This document shows, in pieces, positions 24,421-33,165 of a DNA stretch of 64,000 bases. Each line of letters opens with the position of its first letter. Positions within the stretch are counted from its first letter, which is position 1. The notes below the pieces were generated by a model, which worked only from the letters and a program-made list of their open reading frames with translations, was not told where the DNA came from and ran no database searches. Both the position numbers and the translations under genes were made by a program. Origin of the DNA: an uncultured Bacteriovorax sp. (GTDB taxonomy: Bacteria; Bdellovibrionota; Bacteriovoracia; Bacteriovoracales; Bacteriovoracaceae); NCBI GenBank assembly GCA_946480715.1, contig CAMLKK010000008.1, forward strand, positions 33,085-97,084, read 5' to 3'.

Positions 24421-25252
24421 AATGATCCTTATTTTTTAAAAAGGGGCCAAGGAACTCATTCCTTTTTTTATCGACCCATTGATTGTTGCTGCTTGAATAG
24501 AAATGAAAAGTTTCTGATAACGATCCCTCACCAAGTTTATCCTTACTGAGTTCTACAACTCGTTGAGCGACATGGCGGCAAGGGCTCACGGCCGTGAGTT
24601 TTAAAATCTGTTCAATTTTTCTGCGGACAAGCGGATAGTGAGTACAACCCAAAATAGCGTGAGTGTATCCGTGATTCTGAAGAGGTTTTAATTCTTCTTC
24701 TAAATCGCGATCAAACTCGGATTCAAAACTAGCATCGTTGTAAAAGTTCTCTACATTTTTTGCTAATTTTTTTAGGGCAAAATGATCGATGTGTCCTTCG
24801 GGATCGAGACGTTCCTTGAGACGTTTGAAACGTTCACTCTTTCCTGTAGATTCTGTCGTGAGAACCGCCATTTTTCCTTTTTCCGGTATTTTGTAGTAGG
24901 CGTTTAGGTAAGGCTCAACTCCCACAAAAGTCATTGCAGAATATTTTTTGCGTAAAGTATCGATGCTAGCTGCTGTGGCCGTGTTGCAGGCGACGACAAT
25001 GAGATCGACATTTTTTTTGATGAGTTCGTCGGTGATGACAAAAGCACGCTCAGTAATATATTCATCACTTTTTGGGCCATAAGGCGCGTGAGCATCATCG
25101 CTGTAATAGAAAAATTCGGCCGTTGGCATTTGTTCGAGGAGTTCAGAGAGGACACTGAAGCCTCCGATTCCAGAATCAAAAAGACCAATTTTTGGTTTAC
25201 TCTGATCTTTGTTAAGAGGTGAATTTCTCTCTACATTTTCCATAAGTTTCAT
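24413..25252 (-). CDS. murI: Glutamate racemase
   Basis: A 279-residue racemase that makes D-glutamate for peptidoglycan. Both catalytic cysteines are present, Cys89 in VACNTATA and Cys203 in LGCTHYPL, along with GLFDSGIGG and DDAHAPYG near the N-terminus. There are three possible starts within the first ~20 residues; the protein proper begins at [10 protein letters not shown], so the exact start does not affect the call. It overlaps eno downstream. Confidence 0.96.
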   Translation of the reverse strand: MKLMENVERNSPLNKDQSKPKIGLFDSGIGGFSVLSELLEQMPTAEFFYYSDDAHAPYGPKSDEYITERAFVITDELIKKNVDLIVVACNTATAASIDTLRKKYSAMTFVGVEPYLNAYYKIPEKGKMAVLTTESTGKSERFKRLKERLDPEGHIDHFALKKLAKNVENFYNDASFESEFDRDLEEELKPLQNHGYTHAILGCTHYPLVRRKIEQILKLTAVSPCRHVAQRVVELSKDKLGEGSLSETFHFYSSSNNQWVDKKRNEFLGPFLKNKDHYV

Positions 25253-25313
25253 TATCTTAATAAAAGAACTCGTGAAAGTTAAGTTGAATTCACAAAATCA
25301 CCGGGATTAAACC

Positions 25314-26054
25314 TTGCTCTCTAAATTTTTTCAATCCTTCAAAAAACCAACTCTGCAAAACATAGAGGACTACTATCGCACTGCTCTCAAAAACGGGAGT
25401 GACCAAGAATGGCTGGCGTTTGCTGTTAATCAACGCACACTTCGCGAAAGTCACCTCACAAAAGAGCTGGTTCTCACAGAGAAAAACGAATCATTTTCGT
25501 GGCAAACAGCAGAAGCAAAAGACGGCCACTTTCACATGGTCAACAGAGGTAAAAAACCTCTCTTCAACGGCCTCGTTGCCGATGCAAGCGAACAGCAGTT
25601 TTGTAAAAATCTTTTCAATGAACTCCTAGACCAACGCATCGAAGATCAACTGCGAAGGTTCCAGGAAGGTTTTACGAAAGGCCAATTGAGCATGCGCCAG
25701 ATGGAGACAGAAGATAAGGCCCTTGAGTGGATGCGCGTAAGTTTCGAAGTCCTTCAGCGAGGAATTGTAGAGAGTCTTACAAATCCGGATTTTCTTTTTC
25801 AATGTACATTCTTTGCCGGATTAAATCCTAAAACACAAAAGCGAGAAATTCGTCTCATTGCTTTTAATCTCGATATGACTTTCATGTTATTAGACGATCA
25901 TGATATGCGAGTGATGATTTACAACAAAGGTGCAAAAGAAAATTTTGATGATGTCAAACCTGCTCTGATTGGAGATTACTCTGCAAGAAAACGTGAAATG
26001 CTTGATCACCTCACCGCTCTTCTTGCCGTTTGCTCAAAAGGTTTTCATTTGTAA
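25314..26054 (+). CDS. Conserved-looking hypothetical protein
   Basis: A 246-residue soluble protein starting at a TTG, since no ATG lies near the start of the frame and the next Met is at about residue 75. It has a charged helical centre (RIEDQLRRFQEGFTKGQLSMRQMETEDKALE is the span at ~107-137) and a C-terminal half with alternating strands (EIRLIAFNLDMTFMLLDD). No family, signal peptide or membrane segment is recognised. It ends exactly where the convergent nth gene ends. Confidence 0.6.
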   Translation: MLSKFFQSFKKPTLQNIEDYYRTALKNGSDQEWLAFAVNQRTLRESHLTKELVLTEKNESFSWQTAEAKDGHFHMVNRGKKPLFNGLVADASEQQFCKNLFNELLDQRIEDQLRRFQEGFTKGQLSMRQMETEDKALEWMRVSFEVLQRGIVESLTNPDFLFQCTFFAGLNPKTQKREIRLIAFNLDMTFMLLDDHDMRVMIYNKGAKENFDDVKPALIGDYSARKREMLDHLTALLAVCSKGFHL

Positions 26055-26711
26055 TTAAGGCTTAAAAACTTTCGGCGGTGATTTGCGATCAAAGTTTACG
26101 GCCGCACAGATTTCACAAGTCATTCCGTCACAACTTGAAGCTGTACAATACTCACGACCATAAAAAATAATTTGCAAATGAAGTTTATTCCACAATTTTT
26201 CCGGAAACACTTTTTTCAAATCTTTTTCCGTTTGCTCCACATTTTTTCCATTCGTCAGTCCCCAGCGTTGGGCCAGACGATGGATGTGGGTATCAACGGG
26301 AAAGGCAGGGATATTAAAACTCTGGGCCATCACAACTGAAGCGGTCTTGTGACCCACGCCCGGCAGGTGTTCGAGCTCTTCAAAAGTTTGCGGAACAAAT
26401 CCCTGGTGCTTGTCTAATAAAATTTGAGAGAGCTCCCAAATGGCCTTCGCTTTCCGTGGAGCGAGCCCACATGGGCGGATGATATCTTCAATAACAGAAA
26501 CTTTAAGTTTCACCATATCTTTTGGATTATCAGCTTCCTTAAACAATTTTGGTGTGACCTGATTCACACGAACGTCAGTACATTGGGCCGAAAGCAAAAC
26601 GGCAATAAGGAGTGTGTAAGGATCTTTGTGATCTAATGGGATTGGTGGATTCGGATAAAGCTCTTCTAATCTCTGAGCGATATAGTCCGCTTTTTCTTGT
26701 TTCATGTTCAT
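26055..26711 (-). CDS. nth: Endonuclease III (DNA glycosylase/AP lyase)
   Basis: A 218-residue base-excision-repair enzyme that removes oxidised pyrimidines. The helix-hairpin-helix LPGVGHKTA carries the catalytic Lys122, and Asp140 is in FPVDTHIHR. The C-terminal iron-sulfur loop holds four cysteines at 189, 194, 199 and 202 (C-x4-C-x4-C-x2-C), whereas the usual pattern is C-x6-C-x2-C-x5-C. The cluster may be bound in a changed geometry or lost. Confidence 0.94.
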   Translation of the reverse strand: MNMKQEKADYIAQRLEELYPNPPIPLDHKDPYTLLIAVLLSAQCTDVRVNQVTPKLFKEADNPKDMVKLKVSVIEDIIRPCGLAPRKAKAIWELSQILLDKHQGFVPQTFEELEHLPGVGHKTASVVMAQSFNIPAFPVDTHIHRLAQRWGLTNGKNVEQTEKDLKKVFPEKLWNKLHLQIIFYGREYCTASSCDGMTCEICAAVNFDRKSPPKVFKP

Positions 26712-26763
26712 GCAGATAATAATGCCTGTTTTTTCATAAGAAATAAATGATTAGAATGGAAGA

Positions 26764-27522
26764 ATGATGAGTTCTCTCATACGCATTTTTCTGTCGGTTT
26801 TTCTCATTGTCACTCATGTAAGTGTTGCAGACGATGCTGATGGACTCAGAGATCATATCTCCAGTTTCAATCGCGAAGTTTCAGAAGCAGGCTCCCCTCC
26901 CTGTTTGCAGTGTTTTGATTTTTCACGTTTTGAAAAAACGACTATTCAGCAATCATCTAAATTAAAAAAATCCATCGAAGTGAGTGTGATCTCGTTAGAG
27001 AAAGCTAAAGAAGTTTTTAAAGCAGTAGCTAGCAATGAAGACATTCCTCATGAATTTTTAATTGAAGGATGTTTCGCCCGCACCTATGCCATGAACCAGA
27101 TGATGGATGAGATGGGAATCATATCAGTGAAGGCCGCCGTCGAAGGCGACTTGCATGTAAAGGCCGGAATGTTTGGTGACATTCGCTGGCAATATCATGT
27201 CGCTCCGATGGTTATGGTGAAAACTACAAAGGGAAATATTCCTTATGTTTTCGATCCCTCACTTTTTAAAGGACCTGTGCCATTTGAAGAATGGAAAAAA
27301 CTTTTGCTTAAAAATCCAAAATCAAAATATCAGGGCGAATACTTCGCTCCTCGATTTAATCTGCATCCAGATGATCGTTATGCGACTTACACAAAGTATA
27401 GCGAAGAAGATCAAGATCTCGTTCGCGGATACAATCGTGAATATAGTCGAATGTTAGATCTACTGAAAATGGAACCTAAAAAAGTAAAAGATGTCATGAA
27501 AGACATCGAGTCATCAAAATAA
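26764..27522 (+). CDS. Secreted protein-glutaminase-like deamidase
   Basis: The 252-residue protein has a signal peptide (cleavage near VSVA|DDAD) and the Cys-His-Asp arrangement of protein-glutaminase-like enzymes: Cys103 (IEGCFARTYAMNQMM), His145 (WQYHVAPMV) and Asp164 (YVFDPSLF). Spacing of 42 and 19 residues is almost that of the Chryseobacterium enzyme (Cys156, His197, Asp217). Such enzymes deamidate glutamine side chains in proteins. The segment before Cys103 could be a short pro-region. In a predator or competitor it could modify another cell's proteins, which is inference. A small secreted protein gene follows after 11 bases. Confidence 0.75.
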   Translation: MMSSLIRIFLSVFLIVTHVSVADDADGLRDHISSFNREVSEAGSPPCLQCFDFSRFEKTTIQQSSKLKKSIEVSVISLEKAKEVFKAVASNEDIPHEFLIEGCFARTYAMNQMMDEMGIISVKAAVEGDLHVKAGMFGDIRWQYHVAPMVMVKTTKGNIPYVFDPSLFKGPVPFEEWKKLLLKNPKSKYQGEYFAPRFNLHPDDRYATYTKYSEEDQDLVRGYNREYSRMLDLLKMEPKKVKDVMKDIESSK

Positions 27523-27533
27523 AAAGGATTTTT

Positions 27534-27830
27534 ATGAAATCACTCATCGTCATTATGGCCTCGCTTCTTTTCTCGGGACAAACTTATTCCGGGACACCTG
27601 GAAAAGCGGAGATCACAGATTCGTTTGAAGACAAAGTTAAATCAATCACTGATGAAGATAAAGAAGTAACGATCCGTTTTGCACTCCATGCGGCCATTTA
27701 TCGTTTACCAAAATCCCATCCACAGTTTGAACAATTGAAAGCAACGTTAGAAAATAGATTAAAAAATGAAAAAAAGATAAAAGTTGTCGCGATTATTCCG
27801 ACTATGGAAATCAAAGAGATTAAACAATAG
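27534..27830 (+). CDS. Small secreted protein, partner of the glutaminase-like gene
   Basis: A 98-residue protein with a signal peptide (MKSLIVIMASLLFSGQTYS) and a mostly helical charged mature part (DKEVTIRFALHAAIY, EQLKATLENRLKNEKKIK). The ribosome site AAAGGA precedes the ATG. It lies 11 bases after the deamidase gene on the same strand and shares its export route. It could be an inhibitor, immunity protein or folding partner of the deamidase; the sequence alone does not say which. Confidence 0.65.
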   Translation: MKSLIVIMASLLFSGQTYSGTPGKAEITDSFEDKVKSITDEDKEVTIRFALHAAIYRLPKSHPQFEQLKATLENRLKNEKKIKVVAIIPTMEIKEIKQ

Positions 27831-27850
27831 GCAAAGCCTGGAGGCCTTTC

Positions 27851-28099
27851 GTGAAGCTAGATATTGTCCAAGATGCTAAAGACCACACATTCACAATCTG
27901 TGTAAAAGTGGATCAATTTAAAACCTTGCGCGATTATGAAGTTCTACACAATCTAATCAATGCCATTTCGCTGGACTTTGATCTCGATCCGGAAATTAGT
28001 ATTGAAGATCTCAAAAACATTGTGGCAGAGGCAAAAAAAGAAGAATCACAAGATATTGAATGCGACATTGGGCCGGATGGAATTGATATCGAATTCTAA
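27851..28099 (+). CDS. Small acidic hypothetical protein
   Basis: An 82-residue acidic protein starting at a GTG, with GGAGG 6 bases upstream. It has no signal peptide. The sequence alternates strands and helices (FTICVKVDQFKTLRDYEVL) and ends in an acidic tail (IECDIGPDGIDIEF). It is 20 bases behind the small secreted protein gene and directly abuts the convergent cpaF-like gene. No family recognised. Confidence 0.6.
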   Translation: MKLDIVQDAKDHTFTICVKVDQFKTLRDYEVLHNLINAISLDFDLDPEISIEDLKNIVAEAKKEESQDIECDIGPDGIDIEF

Positions 28100-29245
28100 T
28101 TAAGCCGCTTCTCCCTTATCACCTTTTAATTTTTGGTTATACCATTCAGGTGCTAAGAAATTGCTCTTAGGAAAAGGAAGTTTGTTAACGACGATGTCTT
28201 CAAAGAATGTAGGAACATAATTGCATGGAACCATTTCTCCAATGTATTTTCCCGTTTCCGCATCTTTTCCCGTTTGGATCCATTTGAAAATATCACGTGA
28301 AATATAGTTTCCGTTTTTATCAACACCGATGATTTCAGATATGTGCGATGTACGACGTCCACCATCGTGGAAGCGTGAACATTGAACGATGATTTGCATC
28401 GCTGATCCCACCATTTTTCTAACAGCATCAGGTGGAATTTTTGTATCACCCATTAAACATAAAGTTTCAAGACGAGTACAAGCATCAACTGGATTGTTAG
28501 CGTGAACAGTTCCCATTGAACCATCGTGACCAGTGTTCATAACTTGAATGAGATCGAGCGCTTCTTCTCCACGAACCTCTCCGACAATTATTCTATCTGG
28601 ACGAAGTCTCATGGCCGAAATAACCAGATCGCGAATTGTAACTTCCGTTGTTCCACGTTCAGGGTCTCCCTTACGTGTTTCGAAGTTTACAACGTGTTCT
28701 GCTTTAACTTGAAGTTCTGCCGCATCTTCAATAATGATCAAACGCTGAGTTTTAGGAATGCGAGAACCAAGTACGTTCAGCATTGTTGTTTTCCCCGATC
28801 CAGTACCACCTGAAACAATAATGTTTTTTCCCAGGTAAATACAAATATCGAGAAAACGAGCGGCTTCTTTTGAAAGAGATCCGAATGAGATCAAATCATT
28901 CAAAGTTAATTTTTCTTTGGAGAATTTACGAATGGCAACTGTCGTTCCGTTTTTTGCCATTGGAGGAAGAACAACGTGGATACGTGATCCATCCGGAAGA
29001 CGCGCATCCAGACGCGGATTATCTTTATCAATTCGACGGCCAACTGACTGAGCGATCGCACGCATGGCCGATACTAATGCTTCTTCGTTATGAAATTGAT
29101 TTTCTGATTTATAAACGAGACCTTTTTTTTCAATAAAAATTTCTTTCGGTCCGTTGATCATGATTTCGGAAACGCCTGGATCTTCCAATAAATCTTTTAT
29201 CGGATAAAGGAACTGGTCAATGGCGTCCTTAAATACTCCTGACAT
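28100..29245 (-). CDS. CpaF/TadA-family secretion or pilus ATPase
   Basis: A 381-residue hexameric traffic ATPase of the type II/IV secretion superfamily. It has an N-terminal domain (VSEIMINGPKEIFIE), Walker A GGTGSGKTT, an Asp box (IIIEDAAEL), Walker B and the His box (GHDGSMGTVHANNP). CpaF/TadA proteins drive Tad/Flp pili or related secretion; no other Tad genes are here. Its ATG overlaps the TAA of the cupredoxin-like gene by one base, so the two are translated together. It is followed convergently by a small gene. Confidence 0.9.
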   Translation of the reverse strand: MSGVFKDAIDQFLYPIKDLLEDPGVSEIMINGPKEIFIEKKGLVYKSENQFHNEEALVSAMRAIAQSVGRRIDKDNPRLDARLPDGSRIHVVLPPMAKNGTTVAIRKFSKEKLTLNDLISFGSLSKEAARFLDICIYLGKNIIVSGGTGSGKTTMLNVLGSRIPKTQRLIIIEDAAELQVKAEHVVNFETRKGDPERGTTEVTIRDLVISAMRLRPDRIIVGEVRGEEALDLIQVMNTGHDGSMGTVHANNPVDACTRLETLCLMGDTKIPPDAVRKMVGSAMQIIVQCSRFHDGGRRTSHISEIIGVDKNGNYISRDIFKWIQTGKDAETGKYIGEMVPCNYVPTFFEDIVVNKLPFPKSNFLAPEWYNQKLKGDKGEAA

Positions 29246-29802
29246 TATTCTGCTTCCTCTGATCCTAATGAACGCTCTGGCAATACAGGTCTTTCCACAT
29301 CTAAATCAAGAATATCTTCTTTGAGGTCTTCTCTTTTTATTTGCACCCATTCGCTCGGAGTTTCTTTTGGTTTCCAAACTTTCACGAGATCAGAGGCCAG
29401 ACCTCTTCTCATCGTTTCCTGTCTATCGGATGCTTTTTCGAGAACCATAACTTTCCCTGTGAAGGTATTGTTTGGACAATTGAAATAAAACACACCGACT
29501 TTATCGAAAAACGCTTCGACTTCCACGATCTTTTCCGATTTAGGAGAAGTAAAAACATTTTTATCTGGGATATTAAAACAGGCCGATTCCACTCCTACAC
29601 TCGTGACAAAAAAGCGCACTTTCTCGCCTTTGAAAACACTAATTCGGTTAGGATAAAAACCCTCTTTTCCGATGATCACCGCTTGTTCACGGTAAGGAAC
29701 ATCCAGCGTTCTCGCCTGGTGATAAGTTTCTTGAAGCGCGAAAGCTTCTTTCGTACTTATAATGGCCAGAATGGTGAGAACGACTAGAAATAGAGTTTTC
29801 AT
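29245..29802 (-). CDS. Periplasmic cupredoxin-fold protein
   Basis: A 185-residue protein with a signal peptide (cleavage near AFA|LQET) and a cupredoxin-like domain (~45-125): GFYPNRISVFKGEKVRFFVTS, ACFNIPDKNVF and GVFYFNCPNNTFTGKVMVL. The set of His, Cys and Met copper ligands of blue copper proteins is not complete, so copper binding is doubtful; the Cys pair could serve another purpose. A charged 60-residue tail follows. No clear ribosome site precedes it. It sits between a periplasmic small heat-shock-type protein and a CpaF ATPase in one operon. Confidence 0.75.
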   Translation of the reverse strand: MKTLFLVVLTILAIISTKEAFALQETYHQARTLDVPYREQAVIIGKEGFYPNRISVFKGEKVRFFVTSVGVESACFNIPDKNVFTSPKSEKIVEVEAFFDKVGVFYFNCPNNTFTGKVMVLEKASDRQETMRRGLASDLVKVWKPKETPSEWVQIKREDLKEDILDLDVERPVLPERSLGSEEAE

Positions 29803-29838
29803 AGTCTACTTTTCGGATAACTGAGTAAAAAGCTTTAA

Positions 29839-30450
29839 CTAGATACTGATGCCGTCTTTATCAGGACTTAGCGGAACGCGATCATCCTTAGGTGGCTCAG
29901 TCTTTTCGGGAGATTCACCTTTTTTCGTTTTTGAGAGGTGCTTATATTTAAACTTGATCAGCATACTGCCGTCTTTGTTTTCAAATTCAGGATTTGTTTG
30001 ATCAACATCATCTGGAAGCGTGAATGCGCGCTGAAAACTTACTTTTCTTCTGACGTCACCATCAACTGTTTCCACATCACCTTTCAAACGAATCATTCCG
30101 TTTTCAATTTTTATATCGAGTGGTTTGTCTTTAACTTGTTTAACTTTTAATTTGAGAATTTTATGAGTGTTTGTTTTGATCCAATCATATTCGCCGACAA
30201 TAGGATCATCGAATTGCTCGAGTCCAAGGCCTCCAAAGCCTCCGCCTTGTTGAAAGCGTTTCACCATATCTTCAAAACGTTTATCGAAAGCTTCTGTGGA
30301 AGAATCATCAAGCAACATGCGAAACATTTCTTCTCGCGTTTTCATGATTTCTTCCATTTGTTTTTGCATCTCGGACGTTTGAGCAAAAACAGATCCAGTA
30401 TTCAAAAGTCCAGCAACCAAGATTGAGCAAAGTGCGATTTTTTTTCTCAT
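29839..30450 (-). CDS. Exported Hsp20/alpha-crystallin-domain protein
   Basis: A 203-residue protein with a signal peptide (MRKKIALCSILVAGLLNTGSVFA) and, after a helical segment with many Met/Glu, an alpha-crystallin domain (~95-170): IKIENGMIRLKGDVE, KVSFQRAFTLPDDVD and NKDGSMLIKF. Small heat-shock proteins normally work in the cytoplasm, so an exported one suggests holdase activity in the periplasm. The ATG at 30450 has GAGGG 8 bases upstream and begins the signal peptide; a longer frame to 30468 has no ribosome site. The cupredoxin-like and cpaF genes follow. Confidence 0.8.
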   Translation of the reverse strand: MRKKIALCSILVAGLLNTGSVFAQTSEMQKQMEEIMKTREEMFRMLLDDSSTEAFDKRFEDMVKRFQQGGGFGGLGLEQFDDPIVGEYDWIKTNTHKILKLKVKQVKDKPLDIKIENGMIRLKGDVETVDGDVRRKVSFQRAFTLPDDVDQTNPEFENKDGSMLIKFKYKHLSKTKKGESPEKTEPPKDDRVPLSPDKDGISI

Positions 30451-30480
30451 TTCACTAACCCTCAACAAAATATTTAATCG

Positions 30481-30789
30481 TTAGATTATACATTTAATAA
30501 TATCGTAGGCCGGCGTCTCATAGGGGTGACTCTCCTTCAAGGCGGCCACTACTTCTTTTAAGATAGTATCATCAAAGACAATTTCAACCCTCAATTCTTC
30601 AATTTTTTCTAAATTCTCGATTTTTCCAATCGTTGGATTGCTTCCTGCGAGAGGCCTAAATTGGCCTGTTCCACGAGTTTCAAATGAACAATGTTCATAG
30701 TTGCCTATTCGCCCCGCTCCCACTCTAAAAAGGGCGTTTTTAACCGCCTCTGCCGAATCTAAGGGAACATAAAAAGTAAGTTTCATCAT
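30481..30789 (-). CDS. YqfO/NIF3-type PII-like domain protein
   Basis: A 102-residue protein matching the PII/CutA-like domain inserted in NIF3 proteins and also found alone (YqfO family): LTFYVPLDSAEAVKNALF, GAGRIGNYEHCSFETRGTGQF, and SHPYETPAYDI. Function is unsettled; a metal- or ligand-binding trimer is likely. GAGGAT lies 7 bases before the first ATG. It is separated from the FKBP gene by a terminator. Confidence 0.85.
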   Translation of the reverse strand: MMKLTFYVPLDSAEAVKNALFRVGAGRIGNYEHCSFETRGTGQFRPLAGSNPTIGKIENLEKIEELRVEIVFDDTILKEVVAALKESHPYETPAYDIIKCII

Positions 30790-30813
30790 AGATTTAATCC
30801 TCGCGATCTAAGA

Positions 30814-30846
30814 CAAAAAAAAAGGCCGCATAAAGCGGCCCTTTTA
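30814..30846 (-). terminator. Intrinsic terminator after FKBP gene
   Basis: On the minus strand, stem GGCCGC/GCGGCC (30824-30829 with 30835-30840) with a 5-base loop is followed by nine T. It ends the FKBP-type gene transcript and insulates the YqfO-type gene. Confidence 0.9.
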
Positions 30847-30870
30847 TAAGTCATTCTAAAAAAATTTAGA

Positions 30871-31581
30871 TTACTTCTTTTTTGAAGGTGCTGCTGGAGC
30901 TGTTGGAGCTGCAGCTGGAGCAGCTTCAATTCCAAGAAGTTCAACTTCGAATACTAGAGTTGCGCCACCAGGAATTTTTGGAGGTGCACCAGCATCGCCG
31001 TAAGCAAGTTCAGAAGGAATAACGAATTTTGTTTTTCCACCAACTTTCATAAGTTGAAGACCTTCAGTCCATCCACGAATTACGCGGTTAAGAGGGAAAG
31101 ATACTTCTTGTTTTCTTTCAACAGAAGAGTCGAATACTGTTCCGTCTGGAAGTGTACCGTGGTAGTGAACTTTTACTACGTCAGTTTCTTTTGGTGATGG
31201 TCCAGTTCCTTCTTTGATGTGCTTGTAAGCAAGACCTGAAGCTGTTTTAGTTGCTCCGTCTTTGATGAATTTATCTAGGAACTCTTGGCCTTTTTTCTTA
31301 ACTTCTACAGCTTGTTTTTCCATACGAGCTTTGAAGAGGTCTTGAATTTTTTGTTGGTACGCCATTGGATCTACTTTTTGTTTTTCACCTTTAGCAGCAT
31401 CACGAAGACCTTGAGCGAGAGAATCAATCTCAGCATCAGTCATTTGTAATTGAGTTAAACGTGAACCAAACATTGTACCGATAGAGTAAAATGTTTTTTC
31501 TTCTTCAGTCTTTGGATCTTTTCCTTTCGAACATCCAAAAGACACAGCTCCGATAAGAGCAAGCAATAAAATCTTCTTCAT
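30871..31581 (-). CDS. FKBP-type peptidyl-prolyl isomerase lipoprotein
   Basis: A 236-residue protein with a lipoprotein signal (lipobox SFGC at Cys17), an N-terminal dimerisation helix region as in FkpA/Mip (~25-110) and a C-terminal FKBP domain: VKVHYHGTLPDGTVFDSSVER, IRGWTEGLQLMKVGGK and PPKIPGGATLVFEVELL. It should fold envelope proteins in the periplasm while anchored by lipid. An Ala/Pro-rich tail ends in KKK. AAGGAAG precedes the ATG. FkpA/Mip-type proteins help infection or survival in other bacteria; a role in predation is inference. Confidence 0.92.
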   Translation of the reverse strand: MKKILLLALIGAVSFGCSKGKDPKTEEEKTFYSIGTMFGSRLTQLQMTDAEIDSLAQGLRDAAKGEKQKVDPMAYQQKIQDLFKARMEKQAVEVKKKGQEFLDKFIKDGATKTASGLAYKHIKEGTGPSPKETDVVKVHYHGTLPDGTVFDSSVERKQEVSFPLNRVIRGWTEGLQLMKVGGKTKFVIPSELAYGDAGAPPKIPGGATLVFEVELLGIEAAPAAAPTAPAAPSKKK

Positions 31582-31665
31582 TGATCATCTTCCTTGTAAG
31601 TTATGAGTGAACATCTATTTTAATTACCACTAAAGGCTAAACTCTTTTTGCTTTAAGATCAAGGA

Positions 31666-32433
31666 TTAAGGATTGGGTCTTAAAAGTTCAATTCGACTTT
31701 TGTCCCACGGAAGGGCGCGCTCCCAATCTCCATAAAGAGGATTTGGAAGAACAATAAATCGTGTTCCAAATTCCGCTTTCATTGCATCTGTCACTGCATT
31801 GCGCTCCGCAGCCTTTTTGTCATCAAACGCCTGGTGGAAATCTGTGAGATTATCACCTACGAGTAAAACAATTTCATGTTTCTTCGCAATCTCCTGACGA
31901 CGAGGCTCTTTCGTACTCTTGTCTGATTTCAAGAGAACATTTTCTCTTTTAACTGGAAAACCTTGGGCCGTTAAATTGGCAATCGTGTCTTCAAGCATAG
32001 GCACTGTGCGATTTGAAACATAAAAAACTTCTACGCGATTTTGCTCCAGGAATTTAATGAAATCCAGCGCACCCGGAATAGCAACGGCCTGTTTAAGCTT
32101 CACCCAATTAGCGAACTGATTTTCATTCCATGGTTCGCGCATTTGAATTTCGCGAGCGCCCCCATATGAATTATCGAGAATCGTCTCATCAATATCAAAA
32201 ATCACAGCGCGTTTTTTATTGTGTTTGTTTTGTAAGTCGCGCTCAATCAGCGTGCGAGCAAGATTGTAGGCCTGATAAGTGAGTGCTCTATATTCACCAC
32301 TTGTCTGTTGCCAAAGGTAAGCACCAATTTGATATTCGCGCGGATTAAACGGATGCGGATTATTGTGATGTTGTTTTGTTGAACAACTAGAGAAAACGGC
32401 CATCATGGAAATGATGACTAATAAAGAACGCAT
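31666..32433 (-). CDS. e(P4)-type HAD acid phosphatase/5'-nucleotidase lipoprotein
   Basis: A 255-residue lipoprotein (lipobox VFSSC at Cys17) of the class C acid phosphatase family. The HAD motif I FDIDETILDN, motif II SNRT, and motif III-IV region LLVGDNLTDF are intact. Haemophilus e(P4) removes phosphate from NAD-derived nucleotides outside the cell, so a nucleotide-salvage role fits. GGGAG lies 5 bases before the ATG. rnhA lies directly upstream on the same strand. Confidence 0.92.
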   Translation of the reverse strand: MRSLLVIISMMAVFSSCSTKQHHNNPHPFNPREYQIGAYLWQQTSGEYRALTYQAYNLARTLIERDLQNKHNKKRAVIFDIDETILDNSYGGAREIQMREPWNENQFANWVKLKQAVAIPGALDFIKFLEQNRVEVFYVSNRTVPMLEDTIANLTAQGFPVKRENVLLKSDKSTKEPRRQEIAKKHEIVLLVGDNLTDFHQAFDDKKAAERNAVTDAMKAEFGTRFIVLPNPLYGDWERALPWDKSRIELLRPNP

Positions 32434-32445
32434 ATAAACTCCCTT

Positions 32446-33105
32446 TTAAAAACCTGCTTCGTCTAAAGCAAGATTGCACATTCGATCACACATTTCATTT
32501 TGCGGATGACCAGCATGACCTTTCACCCAAAGATATTTGATATGAGAAAAATTATTGGTGAGTTGATCGAGCTCTTTCCATAAAACTAAATTTTCTGGCT
32601 CTTTGCCATCGGCCTTTTTCCAGCCGCGAGACTTCCATCCCGGAACCCAGGAAGAAATTCCTTCGGTCACATATTTTGAATCGCTGTAGACAAAAACGGG
32701 ACTTTCACGATCTGAAACGCCTTCCTCAACCCATTTTTCAACAAGCCCTTTGAGACCGCGAATCACACCTTCAAGCTCCATTTTGTTATTTGTCGTTGGC
32801 ATATCAATGCCTGAAGATTTGAGGATGATCTCCCCTTTTGCATCTTGAATCATTGTGCCCCAGGCACCAGGTCCAGGATTTCCGCGACAGGCACCATCAG
32901 CAAAAATAGCATAAGCACTTTTTTGCTCCTGCATTTCTTCTGGCAGTGGAAAGCCCGAATTCCAATCCAATTCTTTAGAGGATTTTTGTTCCGGTAAATC
33001 ACCGACAAATTTTTCCAGTGTATCGAGAGCGTCCAATCCAGCTGGAATCGACTCGTACACAGAGCGTAATTTTTTAAGAGTTTTAAGGACTTCAGATTTT
33101 TTCAT
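32446..33105 (-). CDS. rnhA: Ribonuclease HI with N-terminal extension
   Basis: A 219-residue RNase HI that degrades RNA in RNA-DNA hybrids. The catalytic carboxylates are in FADGACRGNPGPGAWG, KMELEGVIRGL, VYSDSKYV and NEMCDRMCN. About 60 extra residues precede the catalytic domain; they are charged and helical and are not the usual hybrid-binding domain. The start at 33105 is chosen because longer in-frame starts reach into the divergent PTPS-family gene. It is divergent from that gene with ~60 bases between them. Confidence 0.93.
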   Translation of the reverse strand: MKKSEVLKTLKKLRSVYESIPAGLDALDTLEKFVGDLPEQKSSKELDWNSGFPLPEEMQEQKSAYAIFADGACRGNPGPGAWGTMIQDAKGEIILKSSGIDMPTTNNKMELEGVIRGLKGLVEKWVEEGVSDRESPVFVYSDSKYVTEGISSWVPGWKSRGWKKADGKEPENLVLWKELDQLTNNFSHIKYLWVKGHAGHPQNEMCDRMCNLALDEAGF

Positions 33106-33165
33106 GAACTCAAATCTTAGTTTAATTAATACTCTTTTCAAAGCCTTTATGTTATCTTTTCGGCC

